Below are positions 1 to 9,470 of a stretch of 64,000 nt of DNA, piece by piece (the first letter of the stretch is position 1; each line of letters starts with the position of its first letter). The stretch is from Myxococcales bacterium. GTDB taxonomy: Bacteria > Myxococcota_A > SURF-8. The stretch is from contig QZKR01000028.1 of NCBI GenBank assembly GCA_003598065.1, positions 1-64,000 of the forward strand. The letters run 5' to 3'. A program made the translations under genes and the position numbers. The notes beneath the pieces are model-generated. The model made no database searches. It saw only the letters and a list, made by a program, of their open reading frames with translations, and had not been told where the DNA came from.

Positions 1-103
1 CGTCGGAATAGACGGCGACCGTGGCGACGCCCATCTCGCGCGCCGTCCGCATGACGCGGATGGCGATCTCTCCCCGGTTGGCGATCAGGATTTTGCGGAA
101 CAT
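1..103 (-). CDS. Biotin carboxylase subunit of an acyl-CoA carboxylase, 5' end only
   Basis: Only the first 34 codons lie in the window. They read [20 protein letters not shown] and continue with [14 protein letters not shown], the near-invariant N-terminus of biotin carboxylases (ATP-grasp enzymes that carboxylate biotin). It starts 8 nt after the stop of the carboxyltransferase gene, so it is the next cistron of the same operon and is most likely the alpha subunit of methylcrotonyl-CoA carboxylase. Whether a biotinyl-carrier domain is fused at the C-terminus cannot be seen here. Confidence 0.9.
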   Translation of the reverse strand, partial: MFRKILIANRGEIAIRVMRTAREMGVATVAVYSD

Positions 104-111
104 GGCCGCTC

Positions 112-1728
112 CTACATGCGGAAAGTGCCGTGGCCCTGCTGGCGCGGCTCCAGCGGGCGATTGGCGGCCGCCGCCATGGCCAGGCCGACGACGTCGCGCG
201 TCTTGGCCGGGTCGAGGATGCCGTCGTCCCAGAGGTTCGCCGTGCTGTAATAGGCGTTGCCTTCCTTATCGGCCGTTTCGATGATCGGCTGGCGGATCGC
301 CGCCACGAATTCCTCGGGCAAGGGTTGCTCGCCTTCGCGGGCGAGCTGATCGTTCTTGACCGTCACCAGCACGTCGGCCGCCTGTTCGCCGCCCATGACG
401 CCGATGCGCGCGTTCGGCCACATCCACAGGAAACGCGGCGAATAGGCGCGGCCGCACATGCCGTAGTTGCCCGCGCCGAAGCTGGCGCCGAGAATGACCG
501 TGAACTTCGGCGTCGTGGCCGTGGCCACGGCGTTGACCATCTTGTGGCCGTCCTTGGTGATGCCGCCGCGCTCGTACTCGCGGCCGATGATGTAGCCGTT
601 GATGTTCTGCAAAAACAACAGCGGAATGCCCTGGCGGTCGCAGAGCTGGATGAACTGCGTCGCCTTCAGCGAGCTTTCGGAAAAGAGCACGCCGTTGTTG
701 CCCAGGATGCCGAACAGGTAGCCGTGGATGTGGGCCCAGCCGCAGACGAGCGTCGGGCCATAGAGTTGCTTGAATTCCTGGAATTCCGAGCCGTCCACCA
801 TGCGCGCGAGGACTTCCCGGACATCGTAGGCGGTGGAAAGCTTTTCCGGCACGATGCCGTAAATTTCCTTCGCACCGTAGAGCGGGTCTTTCGGCTCGCG
901 CATCGGAAAATCGCCCTTGCGGGCGGGCGGCAGCATTTCGACGATCTCGCGCACGATCTCGATGGCCTGGGCGTCGTCCTCGGCGATGTAATCCGATACG
1001 CCCGATTCCGCGCAGTGCACCATCGCGCCGCCGAGCTCCTCCGCCGTCACTTCCTCGCCCGTCGCGGCGCGCACCAGCGGCGGTCCGCCGAGAAAAATCG
1101 CGCCCGTGCCCTTGACGTGCACGACGTGATCCGACATCGCCGGGATATAGGCCCCGCCGGCCGTGCACAGCCCCATCACCGCCGTGATCTGCGGCAGGTT
1201 CATCTTGGACATGATCGCCTGGTTGTAGAAGATGCGGCCGCCGTCGTCCACGTCGGGGAAGATCTCCGACTGCATCGGCAGAAAGGCCCCGCCGGAATCG
1301 ACGAGGTTGATCGTCGGCAGGCGGTTTTCCATGGCGATGGTTTGCAGGCGCAGGCTCTTCTTGACGCCCAGCGGATAGACCGTGCCGCCCTTGATCATCG
1401 GGTCGCTGGCGTGGATGGCGACCTCGCGCCCGCACACCAGGCCGATGCCGCTGCGCGCACCGGCGCCGTGGACGCCGCCGTCGTACATGCCCCGCGCCGC
1501 CAAGGGCGCGATCTCCAGCCAGGGCGTGTTGCGGTCCAGCAGACGGTCGAGCCGCTCCTGAACGGTGAGCTTGCCCAGCTCGCGGTTGCGGGCGATCGCT
1601 TTCTCGGAGCGCTGCTCGCGCGCTTTTTTCAATTCCGCGCGCAAATCGGCGACGAGCTTTTCCATCGCGGCGTAATTCGCCTTGTAGCTTGCGCTGCCGG
1701 TATCGATTCTGGATTCGATGATGGGCAT
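112..1728 (-). CDS. Methylcrotonyl-CoA carboxylase-type carboxyltransferase (beta) subunit
   Basis: A 538-aa crotonase-fold carboxyltransferase of the MCC beta type. It transfers CO2 from carboxybiotin to an acyl-CoA, 3-methylcrotonyl-CoA in leucine breakdown. The stretch [18 protein letters not shown], followed by [16 protein letters not shown], is the acyl-CoA/carboxybiotin site region, and length and ends match MCCB. An in-frame TTG lies at 1734, but I prefer the ATG at 1728, which has GAGG about 9 nt upstream. The start sits within 3 nt of the stop of the upstream acyl-CoA dehydrogenase-like gene, so translation is probably coupled. Geranyl-CoA carboxylase is a less likely alternative because no cit/atu-like neighbours are visible. 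Confidence 0.9.
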   Translation of the reverse strand: MPIIESRIDTGSASYKANYAAMEKLVADLRAELKKAREQRSEKAIARNRELGKLTVQERLDRLLDRNTPWLEIAPLAARGMYDGGVHGAGARSGIGLVCGREVAIHASDPMIKGGTVYPLGVKKSLRLQTIAMENRLPTINLVDSGGAFLPMQSEIFPDVDDGGRIFYNQAIMSKMNLPQITAVMGLCTAGGAYIPAMSDHVVHVKGTGAIFLGGPPLVRAATGEEVTAEELGGAMVHCAESGVSDYIAEDDAQAIEIVREIVEMLPPARKGDFPMREPKDPLYGAKEIYGIVPEKLSTAYDVREVLARMVDGSEFQEFKQLYGPTLVCGWAHIHGYLFGILGNNGVLFSESSLKATQFIQLCDRQGIPLLFLQNINGYIIGREYERGGITKDGHKMVNAVATATTPKFTVILGASFGAGNYGMCGRAYSPRFLWMWPNARIGVMGGEQAADVLVTVKNDQLAREGEQPLPEEFVAAIRQPIIETADKEGNAYYSTANLWDDGILDPAKTRDVVGLAMAAAANRPLEPRQQGHGTFRM

Positions 1729-1730
1729 CC

Positions 1731-2858
1731 TCAAACCTCGTAGCGGATCAGCAGATCCTTGGCGATGCGTTCCTTGGCGGCGGCCGTATCCGTGCCGGCG
1801 ATGCCGATGTATTGGGCGTCGCGCAAGGCCCGCGCAAACAGGCTGCCGCCCGCGAAACCGTCCGCCCCCGCGATCTGCAAGGCTTCGCGGGCGACCGCGG
1901 CGGCGGTGTCGGCGCAGAACGCCTTGGCGGCGCGGCCGATCGTATGGGCTTCGGGGTCTTTCACCGCTCGCAGCCAGATCGCCCGCAGCGCCAGGAGTTC
2001 GGCCGTCTGAACCAGGGCCAGCAACTCGGCGATGGTGTAGCGTACATGTTGATCGGCCATGCGCGGCTTGCCCGTCGCGCCCGCTTCGCCGGCATACGTC
2101 TTGATCGCCTCGAAGACGCTCTTCATCAGCCCGGCCGCCGCCACGGCCAGACCCAGGTCATTGGTGGCGGCGAGGCTGTCGATCAGCCGCGAGCCGTCGA
2201 AAGGCCCCAGGGCGCGGGAGGCGCTCACCGGCGTAGCGTTGAACCTCATCTTGGCGAAGGCGACGCCATTGACGCCCGCACTCTCGGTGCGTTCGCCGAT
2301 GACCACGCTGACGTCGTTCGCCTTGATCAGCAGAATAAACGGTTTGTCCTCGACGGAGGTCTCGACGGCCAGCCAGTCGGCCACGGGAGCGTTCACCACG
2401 AAGCTGGTTTCGCCGTTCAGCAGAAAGCCGCCGCCGCTTCGCGAAGCCGAAAGCGCCAGCGGGGAACGGGCGGCGTCCAGCAGCGTAACGGCGGCCAGCG
2501 CCTCGCCGCGCATGATCGGATCGAGGATGACGGACTTGACGTCGGCGTTGGCGTATTTTTTCACCGTACGGGCGAACAGTCGCGTTTTCTGCAACGCGAT
2601 CGCCAGCGAGAAGGAGGCGCGGGCCGTCTCCATTTCCATCAGCGCCAGGGCCAGCGCGTTCTCCTCGCCGTAATCGCCGAGCGCCAGCGTCCAATAACCG
2701 GCTTGAACCAGCGGCTTGAGGAGGTCGAGGGTGAGGGCTTTCAATTCCGGCGGCTGGGCCGTTTCCAGTCGCGCGAACGCCGTCGCCTCCCGCCGCCGAA
2801 AGGCCTCGGCCGCCTTGGCCTGCATTTCATTTTGAAGGGGAGTGGGATCGAAGTTCAT
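1731..2858 (-). CDS. Divergent acyl-CoA dehydrogenase-family protein, possibly lacking the catalytic base
   Basis: A 375-aa protein with the acyl-CoA dehydrogenase layout: alpha N-terminus, middle beta domain around FLLNGETSFVVNAPVADWL, and a C-terminal helical domain. Conservation is weak. The C-terminal motif, usually IYEGTxEI or IGxGT, reads IGIAGT (about 351-356), so the common glutamate position is alanine. I cannot identify an alternative glutamate with confidence. It lies 10 nt downstream of a better-conserved homologue, so it may be the non-catalytic partner of a heteromeric dehydrogenase. It could also be active on an unusual substrate. RBS quality is moderate. Confidence 0.72.
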   Translation of the reverse strand: MNFDPTPLQNEMQAKAAEAFRRREATAFARLETAQPPELKALTLDLLKPLVQAGYWTLALGDYGEENALALALMEMETARASFSLAIALQKTRLFARTVKKYANADVKSVILDPIMRGEALAAVTLLDAARSPLALSASRSGGGFLLNGETSFVVNAPVADWLAVETSVEDKPFILLIKANDVSVVIGERTESAGVNGVAFAKMRFNATPVSASRALGPFDGSRLIDSLAATNDLGLAVAAAGLMKSVFEAIKTYAGEAGATGKPRMADQHVRYTIAELLALVQTAELLALRAIWLRAVKDPEAHTIGRAAKAFCADTAAAVAREALQIAGADGFAGGSLFARALRDAQYIGIAGTDTAAAKERIAKDLLIRYEV

Positions 2859-2868
2859 GGCTTGCCTC

Positions 2869-4011
2869 TCACATGAGCTTGGAGATGATCATTTTCTGAA
2901 TGTCGGACGTGCCGCCGCCGATCGGCGCCAGCCGGCTGTCGCGGAAGACGCGCTCGACATCGTACTCGTGGCAGTAGCCGTAGCCGCCGTGCAGCACCAG
3001 CGCGTCGTTGAGCGGCGCCAGCGCCCAATCGGCCACGAACAGCTTCGCCACGGCCGCCTCCAGGTGGTTGAGCGGCTTGCCCTGATCTTTGCACCAGGCG
3101 ATGCGGTAGACAAGCGTCCGCGCCGCCTCGCTGAAAATCTTCAAATTCGCCAGCTTGTGCTGGATCGCCTTGAATTCGGCGATGGGCCGGCCGAACTGCT
3201 CCCGCTCCTGGGCGTAACGGGTGGAACGCTCGATCACGAACTGGATGCTGCCGAGCAGCGGCGCGAGCAGGGCGCTGCGGTCCCATTCGACGGTCTGCAT
3301 CGCCATCAGGAAGCCCGCGCCCTCGAAGCCGAGGAGGTTTTCTGTCGGCACGAAGCAGTCTTCGAGCACGAGTTCCGAGGTGGGCGAGGTGCGGCAGCCC
3401 AGCTTGTGCAGGTTGCGGCTGGCGGAGAAGCCCGGCATGCCTTTCTCGACGATGAAGGCCGACATGCCGGCGTGGCCGCCCTTGGGATCCGTCTTGGCGT
3501 AAATGACGGCGACGTCGGCGATCGAGCCGTTGGTGATGAACATTTTGGAGCCGTTGAGCCGATAGCCGCCGTCCACCTTGTCCGCCCGGGTGCGGAGGGC
3601 CACCACGTCCGATCCCGCCCCCGGCTCGGTTAGCGCCATGCAGCCGATCCATTCGCCGCTGGCGAGCCTGGGCACGTATTTCCGCTTCTGCGCTTCCGTG
3701 CCGTTCTGGAAAATCGTGTCCATGCAGAGGAAAGTATGCGCGCCGTAGCTCAGCGTCAGCCCGCCGTCGATGCCGGCCTCGCCTAATGCTTCGCCGGCCA
3801 GCACGCAGGTCATGACGTCCGTGCCGCTGCCGCCGTATTCCTCCGGCAGATGCAGGCCGAAGAGGCCGAACTCGCCGAGCTTTTTCCAGGCGTCGAAATC
3901 GAAGGCCGAGCGGAAGTCCTGGTCCTGCACGCGGGGCGCGATTTCGTTGAGCGCGAAACGTCGGACCCGGTCCTTGAAATCCAGCTGTTCATTGGTGAGG
4001 CGGAAATCCAT
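2869..4011 (-). CDS. Acyl-CoA dehydrogenase (isovaleryl/long-chain-like)
   Basis: A 380-aa FAD-dependent acyl-CoA dehydrogenase that would oxidise an acyl-CoA at the alpha-beta bond. Visible motifs are CMALTEPGAGSDV (about 124-136, FAD/substrate loop), FITNGSIADV and REQFGRPIAEF. The C-terminal motif is IGGGTSDIQ, without the medium-chain-type glutamate. This is normal for isovaleryl and long-chain enzymes, whose base lies in helix G. There, however, the sequence is VEWDRSAL (about 241-248), with Asp244 where I align the expected Glu. Context with MCC suggests isovaleryl-CoA dehydrogenase in leucine degradation. SD AGGGAGA precedes the ATG. Confidence 0.88.
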   Translation of the reverse strand: MDFRLTNEQLDFKDRVRRFALNEIAPRVQDQDFRSAFDFDAWKKLGEFGLFGLHLPEEYGGSGTDVMTCVLAGEALGEAGIDGGLTLSYGAHTFLCMDTIFQNGTEAQKRKYVPRLASGEWIGCMALTEPGAGSDVVALRTRADKVDGGYRLNGSKMFITNGSIADVAVIYAKTDPKGGHAGMSAFIVEKGMPGFSASRNLHKLGCRTSPTSELVLEDCFVPTENLLGFEGAGFLMAMQTVEWDRSALLAPLLGSIQFVIERSTRYAQEREQFGRPIAEFKAIQHKLANLKIFSEAARTLVYRIAWCKDQGKPLNHLEAAVAKLFVADWALAPLNDALVLHGGYGYCHEYDVERVFRDSRLAPIGGGTSDIQKMIISKLM

Positions 4012-4038
4012 ATCGCATCTCCCTTTGCGCCGGACGAG

Positions 4039-4656
4039 CTAAGCCGGCCGTGCGCCGTTCATGAAGACGGTCATCATGCCGTCGATCAGCCGATTGCGCG
4101 CCGGTTCGCCGTGCAAGGGCTGGTTGTCGAGCACCATCGCGGAGAGCAGCGCTTCCAGCCCCCCGAGGTAAAGGTAGGTCAGGTGACCGGGCTTCACGTC
4201 GGCGCGCAATTCGCCGCGCTTCTGGGCGGCGGTCATCATCCGTTCGACGCGGCCGATGAAGGCCTTGAAGGTTTTCAACCGTTGCGGCGACAGACTCGAC
4301 GTCGAACGGGAGGTTTCGGCGATGAACACGTGCACCGAGTCGGGATCGGCGGCGTATTCGTCGAGCAGGTAGCCGAACAGGCCGCGCAGCTTGTCGGCGA
4401 TGGGGCTGGAATCGCGGTCGAAGGCGTCGAGGCGATCGAACAGCCGCGTCCACCATTGCTCCAGGATGGCGTTGAAAATATCTTCCTTGCTGCGGAAGTA
4501 GTGGTAGGCCAATCCATAGGAGACGCCCGCCCGGCGGGCGATGTCGGCCATGCGGGCCCCCTCGCGACCACGGGCGCGAATCTCCGCGCAGGCGGCTTGC
4601 AAAATAGCCTGCTCTCGCCCTCCGTTGGCCGGCTGGTCTTTGGCGCGCTTCGGCAT
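4039..4656 (-). CDS. TetR/AcrR-family transcriptional regulator
   Basis: A 205-aa TetR-type repressor. The N-terminal helix-turn-helix is clear: ADIARRAGVSYGLAYHYF (about 37-54) followed by RSKEDIF. The helical C-terminal domain would bind an acyl-CoA-like ligand. It is the first gene of the acyl-CoA dehydrogenase/carboxylase operon, 27 nt before the first dehydrogenase. A perfect palindrome lies about 44 nt upstream of its start, so it probably represses itself and the operon. Ligand identity is inference from context. Confidence 0.9.
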   Translation of the reverse strand: MPKRAKDQPANGGREQAILQAACAEIRARGREGARMADIARRAGVSYGLAYHYFRSKEDIFNAILEQWWTRLFDRLDAFDRDSSPIADKLRGLFGYLLDEYAADPDSVHVFIAETSRSTSSLSPQRLKTFKAFIGRVERMMTAAQKRGELRADVKPGHLTYLYLGGLEALLSAMVLDNQPLHGEPARNRLIDGMMTVFMNGARPA

Positions 4657-4699
4657 CGGAGCCTCGTTTTCGATTGAACCACGCCCAACGTGTCACGAG

Positions 4700-4719
4700 T
4701 TGATTGATTTGTCAATCAA
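4700..4719. promoter_or_regulatory. Perfect palindromic operator candidate for the TetR regulator
   Basis: TTGATTGATTTGTCAATCAA: two perfect 8-nt arms around a 4-nt spacer. On the minus strand it contains TTGACA, an ideal -35 hexamer reading toward the TetR gene, so a bound repressor would block the promoter. The arrangement is typical of autoregulated TetR-family genes. No second copy was noticed in the window. Confidence 0.65.
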
Positions 4720-4742
4720 TTTGGAGGGGAAGGGGAAAATGC

Positions 4743-4770
4743 CTGGAGCAGGTTGGAAAACCTGCTCCAG
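4743..4770. repeat. Short palindromic hairpin repeat, copy 1
   Basis: A perfect 12-nt inverted repeat (arm CTGGAGCAGGTT, loop ggaa). The same hairpin recurs at 60500-60525 with an 11-nt stem and loop gaaa, 56 kb away. It lacks a flanking T-run on either strand, so it is better read as a dispersed REP-like element than as a plain terminator. It lies just downstream of the DGD gene ending at 4813 (minus strand). Confidence 0.7.
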
Positions 4771-4812
4771 CATCCACTACACCTTTGCTTGTTGGTCAAC
4801 GAATAATCGGTC

Positions 4813-7248
4813 TCAGTCCAGCACCACGCCCCACTCGACGGCCGTGAAACCCTGACGGGTCATGGGGGCGATGGCAGGGGCGAGCAGCGGCCGCGCCGAC
4901 GTCTCCGGGGAGATCACGAACCACAGCCTGAACAACGAGTCCGGCGCGGGTTCGATGAAGAGTTCGGCCAGCGGGTCGAGGATCTGCGCCGCGCTCAACG
5001 GATAGACGGCGTAGAACGGCGCGAGCGGCAGATGCACGCTCCAGTAATCGACGAAGTCGGCGGTTTCGGCCGGCGTGAAGCCGTAAGCCGTAAGCGTCTG
5101 GTCGAAGAATTCCGCCACGTCGGCGGCGGGCACGGCCCAGCCTTCCGCGAGCGGGAAGCGGTGCGGGATCTCGGCTTCATAAAAGAGGTAGCGGTACTGC
5201 CCGTCGATCAGGCCGTCCGGCGACACCGTGACCTGCCAGCCCTGACCGTATTCCGGGATCGACTGCGTGACCTCGCAGGTCCAGCAGAGCCCGAGCGTCA
5301 CCGACACCTCGGTCGTCTGCGTGGGGTACAGGTAAAGGTTCGGCTTGTCCGCCATCGCCTCGGTGGTGATGGTGAAATCGACGATCGTCTCCTGCCTCGC
5401 GAAAACTTGCACGGCGCCGCGCTGGTCGCCTGTCTCCCAAGCGTTTCGTTGGGCGGACATCCTGTAGAGGCCGGGCGAGAGCGTGAACGAATAAGCCCCC
5501 TGGTCGTCCACCGTGGCCTCGGCGATCAATTCGTCGTTCTGTATGACGGTGACGGTCGCGCCCACAGCCGGGCCGATCCAGACCGGATCAGGGTTCATTC
5601 CGTCGTATTCTTCAAGATTCACCGTTCCCCTGACCGAGCCCATCTCCGAGAGCGCCCCCGCAACCTGCTGGTATTGAACAATGGCGCGCGAGACGTCGCG
5701 CGGACGCGGATCCAAAAACAGCGGCAGCATCTCCGCTGTATGGCTGTCGGGCCAGAGGTAAATCACGAAAGCTCCGTTCCTGTAGCCGGGCTGCAGGAAA
5801 AAGGCGTCGTTGGAATACAGGCCGAAGAAGACGTCGCGCCAGGCGTTCATGAAAACGTTCACTTCGTCCGGATAAAGCCCCGCCGCCGCCAGTTCGGCGG
5901 CCAGCTCATCGGCCAGTCCGCTCCAGCCCGCCGGGATTTCGACGGGCATCCATTCCTCATTGGATGTCAGATGGTGAAGCGCCAGATGCTGCACGGTGGG
6001 CGCTTGGTCGCCGGGGCCGATGGCATCCACTTTGCCCCAGGCGAGATCGGCGGCGGTGACGGGGCAGAAGGTCGGATCCATGCACTCGCCTTGCGTGTTC
6101 CGATAGAGCAGAAGAACCGGCCCCAGCGGCACGTCGCTGTTGTTGGCGAGCGTGAAGGTGACGGAATCGCCGGACTCGTCCATGACGAATTGCGCATCGA
6201 GCGGCGGGATGTAGGTGGCCAACTCGCCGGTGTAGAAGAGCAGCTTGGAAACGACGCCATCAGCGCTGAGACAGTCCGCGTCCGGCACGACCCAGGCGGG
6301 GAGCTGGTAAATCTCGCGGTCTTCCGGATCGAACTCGTCGAGGCCCGGCTGCGGCGTGGGCGTGGTCTCGCACTCGCCTTGCGTGACGTCGATATCGCTC
6401 CACCAGATCGTCGGGCCGTTCGGCCGCTCGGGCCAGGTTTCCGTCGTGCCGCCCGAGGCGAAGTGCACGCCCACGTCCAGCGTCATGGGCTGATCGGCGT
6501 AGATGTAGATCACCGGCTTGGCCGGCATCGCGCCCCAGTAGCGGGGCGAACCGGCCGCAACCTCCGAACCGCCGGCCAGATGCGGCAGGTTCACCCCCCA
6601 CTCGTGCAGGGTGTAAGGCTCGACGGACAGGACTTCGCAGGTTCCGCCGCACTCGGGATGCGTGGCTTGCAGCGGCTTGCAGTAGCCTTCCAATGTGCAT
6701 TCGAAATCGGACATGCATTCATAATCGCCGATGCCAATGCACATCATCGTGCCGCCGACGTTCTGGCAGGTGCTGCACGGCGGGCAGTCCTCGGAGAAAC
6801 GGCATTCCCCCTCGAAGTCGTAGTCCATGTCGCCGTCGGGCTGGTCGCCGTCCGGCTCGGAGGGGCAGGTTCCGAATGAGCCGTCGGGGTACTCGCAGGG
6901 CAGGCCTCCCGGGCAGCCGGCATTGGTGCAGCAGTATATAACGGGTGATTCGTCGAAGGGACCGTCATCGCACGCTTGGGTCTCGGTGCAGACCCAGCCT
7001 TGCGGGCAATCGCAGAGACTTTGACATTGAGCTTCGTCGCCGTCCGGCAGGTCTCCATCCGTTGAATCGCCATCCGGAAAATCGCCGTCCGGCAGGTCGC
7101 CGTCCGTCGCATCTCCGTCCGTCGCCTCGTCGCCATCCGCCTCTTGGCTGTCGCCATCGGCGAAGGTCAGCGTTTTCTCCTCTACGCAACCAAAACCCGC
7201 GAGGAACAAAAGCACGGCAACCCAGATTCCCACCCATCGGATAGCCAT
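4813..7248 (-). CDS. DGD-tract lipoprotein with Cys-rich module and carboxypeptidase-regulatory-like domain
   Basis: An 811-aa exported lipoprotein of unknown function. The ATG at 7248 has an AGGAGA SD and gives a signal peptide ending LAGFGC. Upstream in-frame codons are probably untranslated. A tract of about nine DGD pentapeptides follows the lipid cysteine, then Cys-rich segments (about 75-210). The large body contains two related stretches, KPVIYIYADQPMTLDVGVHF and KPNLYLYPTQTTEVSVTL, which suggests an internal duplication. Between them lies a beta-sandwich like carboxypeptidase-regulatory domains (GAYSFTLSPGLYRM). No catalytic residues were recognised. Confidence 0.85.
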   Translation of the reverse strand: MAIRWVGIWVAVLLFLAGFGCVEEKTLTFADGDSQEADGDEATDGDATDGDLPDGDFPDGDSTDGDLPDGDEAQCQSLCDCPQGWVCTETQACDDGPFDESPVIYCCTNAGCPGGLPCEYPDGSFGTCPSEPDGDQPDGDMDYDFEGECRFSEDCPPCSTCQNVGGTMMCIGIGDYECMSDFECTLEGYCKPLQATHPECGGTCEVLSVEPYTLHEWGVNLPHLAGGSEVAAGSPRYWGAMPAKPVIYIYADQPMTLDVGVHFASGGTTETWPERPNGPTIWWSDIDVTQGECETTPTPQPGLDEFDPEDREIYQLPAWVVPDADCLSADGVVSKLLFYTGELATYIPPLDAQFVMDESGDSVTFTLANNSDVPLGPVLLLYRNTQGECMDPTFCPVTAADLAWGKVDAIGPGDQAPTVQHLALHHLTSNEEWMPVEIPAGWSGLADELAAELAAAGLYPDEVNVFMNAWRDVFFGLYSNDAFFLQPGYRNGAFVIYLWPDSHTAEMLPLFLDPRPRDVSRAIVQYQQVAGALSEMGSVRGTVNLEEYDGMNPDPVWIGPAVGATVTVIQNDELIAEATVDDQGAYSFTLSPGLYRMSAQRNAWETGDQRGAVQVFARQETIVDFTITTEAMADKPNLYLYPTQTTEVSVTLGLCWTCEVTQSIPEYGQGWQVTVSPDGLIDGQYRYLFYEAEIPHRFPLAEGWAVPAADVAEFFDQTLTAYGFTPAETADFVDYWSVHLPLAPFYAVYPLSAAQILDPLAELFIEPAPDSLFRLWFVISPETSARPLLAPAIAPMTRQGFTAVEWGVVLD

Positions 7249-7420
7249 GGCGGCGTCTCCTCTCTTTTGGTCCCAATATTGATCGCGACACCTGCGGATG
7301 ATCAGTGCAAAATTTCGGCCAATCACCCGACCGGAAAACCTTTTTCAATCCGCGAGCTTGCCGAACAGGGACGTCAAAGTGCTGTAAAGCGATGTTTACA
7401 TCCGAACGACGCCTGTCCGA

Positions 7421-9136
7421 CTAAGGCGCGTCCATCGAGCCGATGGCGTCGTGGACGCCGTCGTGCGCATAGACTTTTATGTAGCAGCTTCGCGCCGAGA
7501 AAGAACGGAATTCCTCTGGAATTTCCAAACGGGCGCTGAATGCGCCGCCGGCGTCCACGGGGACTTCCGCGCCGACCAGCACTTTGTCCACGGCCTTTTC
7601 CCAGTTGCGCTGGACGGTGGCTTCGTCGGGGGCGTAGGGATCGACCTCCTCCAGTTCGTGCAGCATCACCGTTCGCTTCACTTCCAGCGTCACGAAGGCC
7701 GTCCCCTCGCTCACGTCGGGGGCCACGCCTTCCACCGTGAATACGCCGTCCGCCACGGAGCCTTCGGTGACGCCCGGCTCGAAGACGATCCGGCCACGGG
7801 GCAGATTGAGCGCCGTCGCCGGGTCGCCGAGCAGGTTGTAAAGGTCGAGGTGCTCGTAACGCAGCATCTCCTGTTCCTCGCGCGGGACGCCGCTGGTCTC
7901 CGCGCCGTTATCGACGATGCGGCGGATGTCGTCGTCGTTTTCGATCGCCTGATGCTTGGCGATGAACACGGCCTCGCCGATCGTCGGCGGCTGGGCGTCG
8001 AGGATGGCGCGCTGCAATTCGTAAGGCAATATTGCGTTGCCGTAAGGGTGCGTCGTGCTCGACCCGGCGAACGAGACGAGCGCGCCGTCCGTTTTCCAAA
8101 TGATCGCCTCGGCGATCGAATCCATGTCGGAGGCGAAATCGCCGTTGCCGCAGGCGAAGAAGAAGGAGAACGGCAAGCGGTGTCCGCAATGCACGGCCGC
8201 GAGGTTTTCCGCTTCCAAGCCGTCCGTGCCGTCCGTGCTGCCGTGGCCGATATAAACGGAAAAGAGATTACCCTGATTGAACAACTCGACAATTTTCGGC
8301 TCGATGGGCGTGTAGTAGTAGGCGCTGGCGGGATTGCCATAGACGCCGAAAACGTCGAAGGCATGGTTCAGTTCTTCCAGAGCCATGAAGGTGACCATCT
8401 CGATCATGCCGTCGATCTGCTCGCCGAAGCCGGCCTCGCCGGCCCAGAGCATGAAACGGCGGTTCCAGAGGCCCGTCTCGTAGCTCGACTCATGGGTCTG
8501 GACTTTGCTCAAGTAAGCGCGGACCTGCTCCGGCGTGCGCGCCGGAAGGCGGCCGACCACGGCGTCGGGGATGCGGTCGTCGTCAAGATCGCCGTAGGTG
8601 TTGTCGGTGTAGCAGTCGCCGGTGGAGCTATAGCAATCGATAACGGGGACCTGCTCGGCCGTCTGCGCCTCCCAGGGCGGCAGGGCGTCGCCGATCAAGA
8701 GCAGAAACACGGGCCGCTCGCTGGGATTGTTCGCCTGGGCCGTTTCGACCAAACCCTGCACGGCATTGAGCAGCGACGCCGAGTCGTCGGCGTCGTCCGT
8801 CAGGTCGGAGATCGCGAAGCTCTCCACGGCGTAGCCCGTACCGCTCCGGTAGTCGGCGTAATCGGCGGCGGCTTCGGCCAGGCTGTCCGCCGCGACGATC
8901 ACATAAGGAACGAACGGCGCAACTTCCTGCTCCTCGTCGCCATCGGGTTGGGCGTCCGGTTCGGCGTCCGGCTCGGCGTCGCCGTCGCTCCGGTCGCCGT
9001 CCGGCGCATCGCCGTCGAGGCCGTCGCTCTCGCCGTCGCCGTCCGAGTTTTGGGACTCCGCGCCGCCGTTTGTCTCTCCGCAGGCGAGAACGAGAAGCGC
9101 CAAAATCGCCGCCGCCGCCAGACATCCGCGTTTCAT
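7421..9136 (-). CDS. Surface-anchored C25 (gingipain-family) cysteine peptidase with DGD tract
   Basis: A 571-aa lipoprotein. The signal peptide ends LLVLACG, with lipid Cys19. A DGD/acidic spacer covers about 32-67, then a caspase-hemoglobinase-fold peptidase like gingipain. The catalytic dyad is visible: His298 in VYIGHGS and Cys329 in FFFACGNGDFAS. Also present are the family motifs LLLIGDALPP and PDAVVGRLPARTPEQVRAY. A C-terminal beta domain follows. It would act as an outer-membrane or extracellular endopeptidase; specificity is not deducible. The ATG at 9136 is chosen over TTG at 9142 because GAGG sits 7 nt upstream. Confidence 0.88.
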   Translation of the reverse strand: MKRGCLAAAAILALLVLACGETNGGAESQNSDGDGESDGLDGDAPDGDRSDGDAEPDAEPDAQPDGDEEQEVAPFVPYVIVAADSLAEAAADYADYRSGTGYAVESFAISDLTDDADDSASLLNAVQGLVETAQANNPSERPVFLLLIGDALPPWEAQTAEQVPVIDCYSSTGDCYTDNTYGDLDDDRIPDAVVGRLPARTPEQVRAYLSKVQTHESSYETGLWNRRFMLWAGEAGFGEQIDGMIEMVTFMALEELNHAFDVFGVYGNPASAYYYTPIEPKIVELFNQGNLFSVYIGHGSTDGTDGLEAENLAAVHCGHRLPFSFFFACGNGDFASDMDSIAEAIIWKTDGALVSFAGSSTTHPYGNAILPYELQRAILDAQPPTIGEAVFIAKHQAIENDDDIRRIVDNGAETSGVPREEQEMLRYEHLDLYNLLGDPATALNLPRGRIVFEPGVTEGSVADGVFTVEGVAPDVSEGTAFVTLEVKRTVMLHELEEVDPYAPDEATVQRNWEKAVDKVLVGAEVPVDAGGAFSARLEIPEEFRSFSARSCYIKVYAHDGVHDAIGSMDAP

Positions 9137-9142
9137 GGGCAA

Positions 9143-9470
9143 CCTCGAAAAAGCAAGCCTCGTCTCCCAAGAGACCTTGGCGCACCGATTGGAGAATTCG
9201 ACACGAGAAAAGACGCCCCACGGTTGAATTCAAAATACATGCCAAACGGTGTTTTGCCAACCCTGGACTTGGCGATGAACTTTCCCGGTCTTTTCAAGCC
9301 GTTGCCGAGGCGGCGAAAACGCGAACCGCCTGCGGTTCGAGAAAAGAGTCTCTAAACTGTCAAGGTGGATTGACGGGGAGGTCGGAGAAAGCCTGCTTGT
9401 ATTCATCGTTGCCAGCAAGTAGCATGGGATCGCTATCAAGCCGCATTCTTTCGGGAAAAGCGAGGGGCGG
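9143..9470. other. 328-nt divergent intergenic region
   Basis: Lies between the C25 peptidase (minus) and a membrane protein (plus), so it must hold both promoters. I see one strong small hairpin at 9322-9339 (arms CGAACCGC and GCGGTTCG). I could not pick a convincing -35/-10 pair, and no short gene is supported. Confidence 0.5.

Noticed and set aside
130-2876. Long plus-strand ORFs opposite the carboxylase and dehydrogenase genes
   Set aside because: Arg/Ala/His-rich translations typical of antisense frames in GC-rich DNA; the minus-strand genes are clear.
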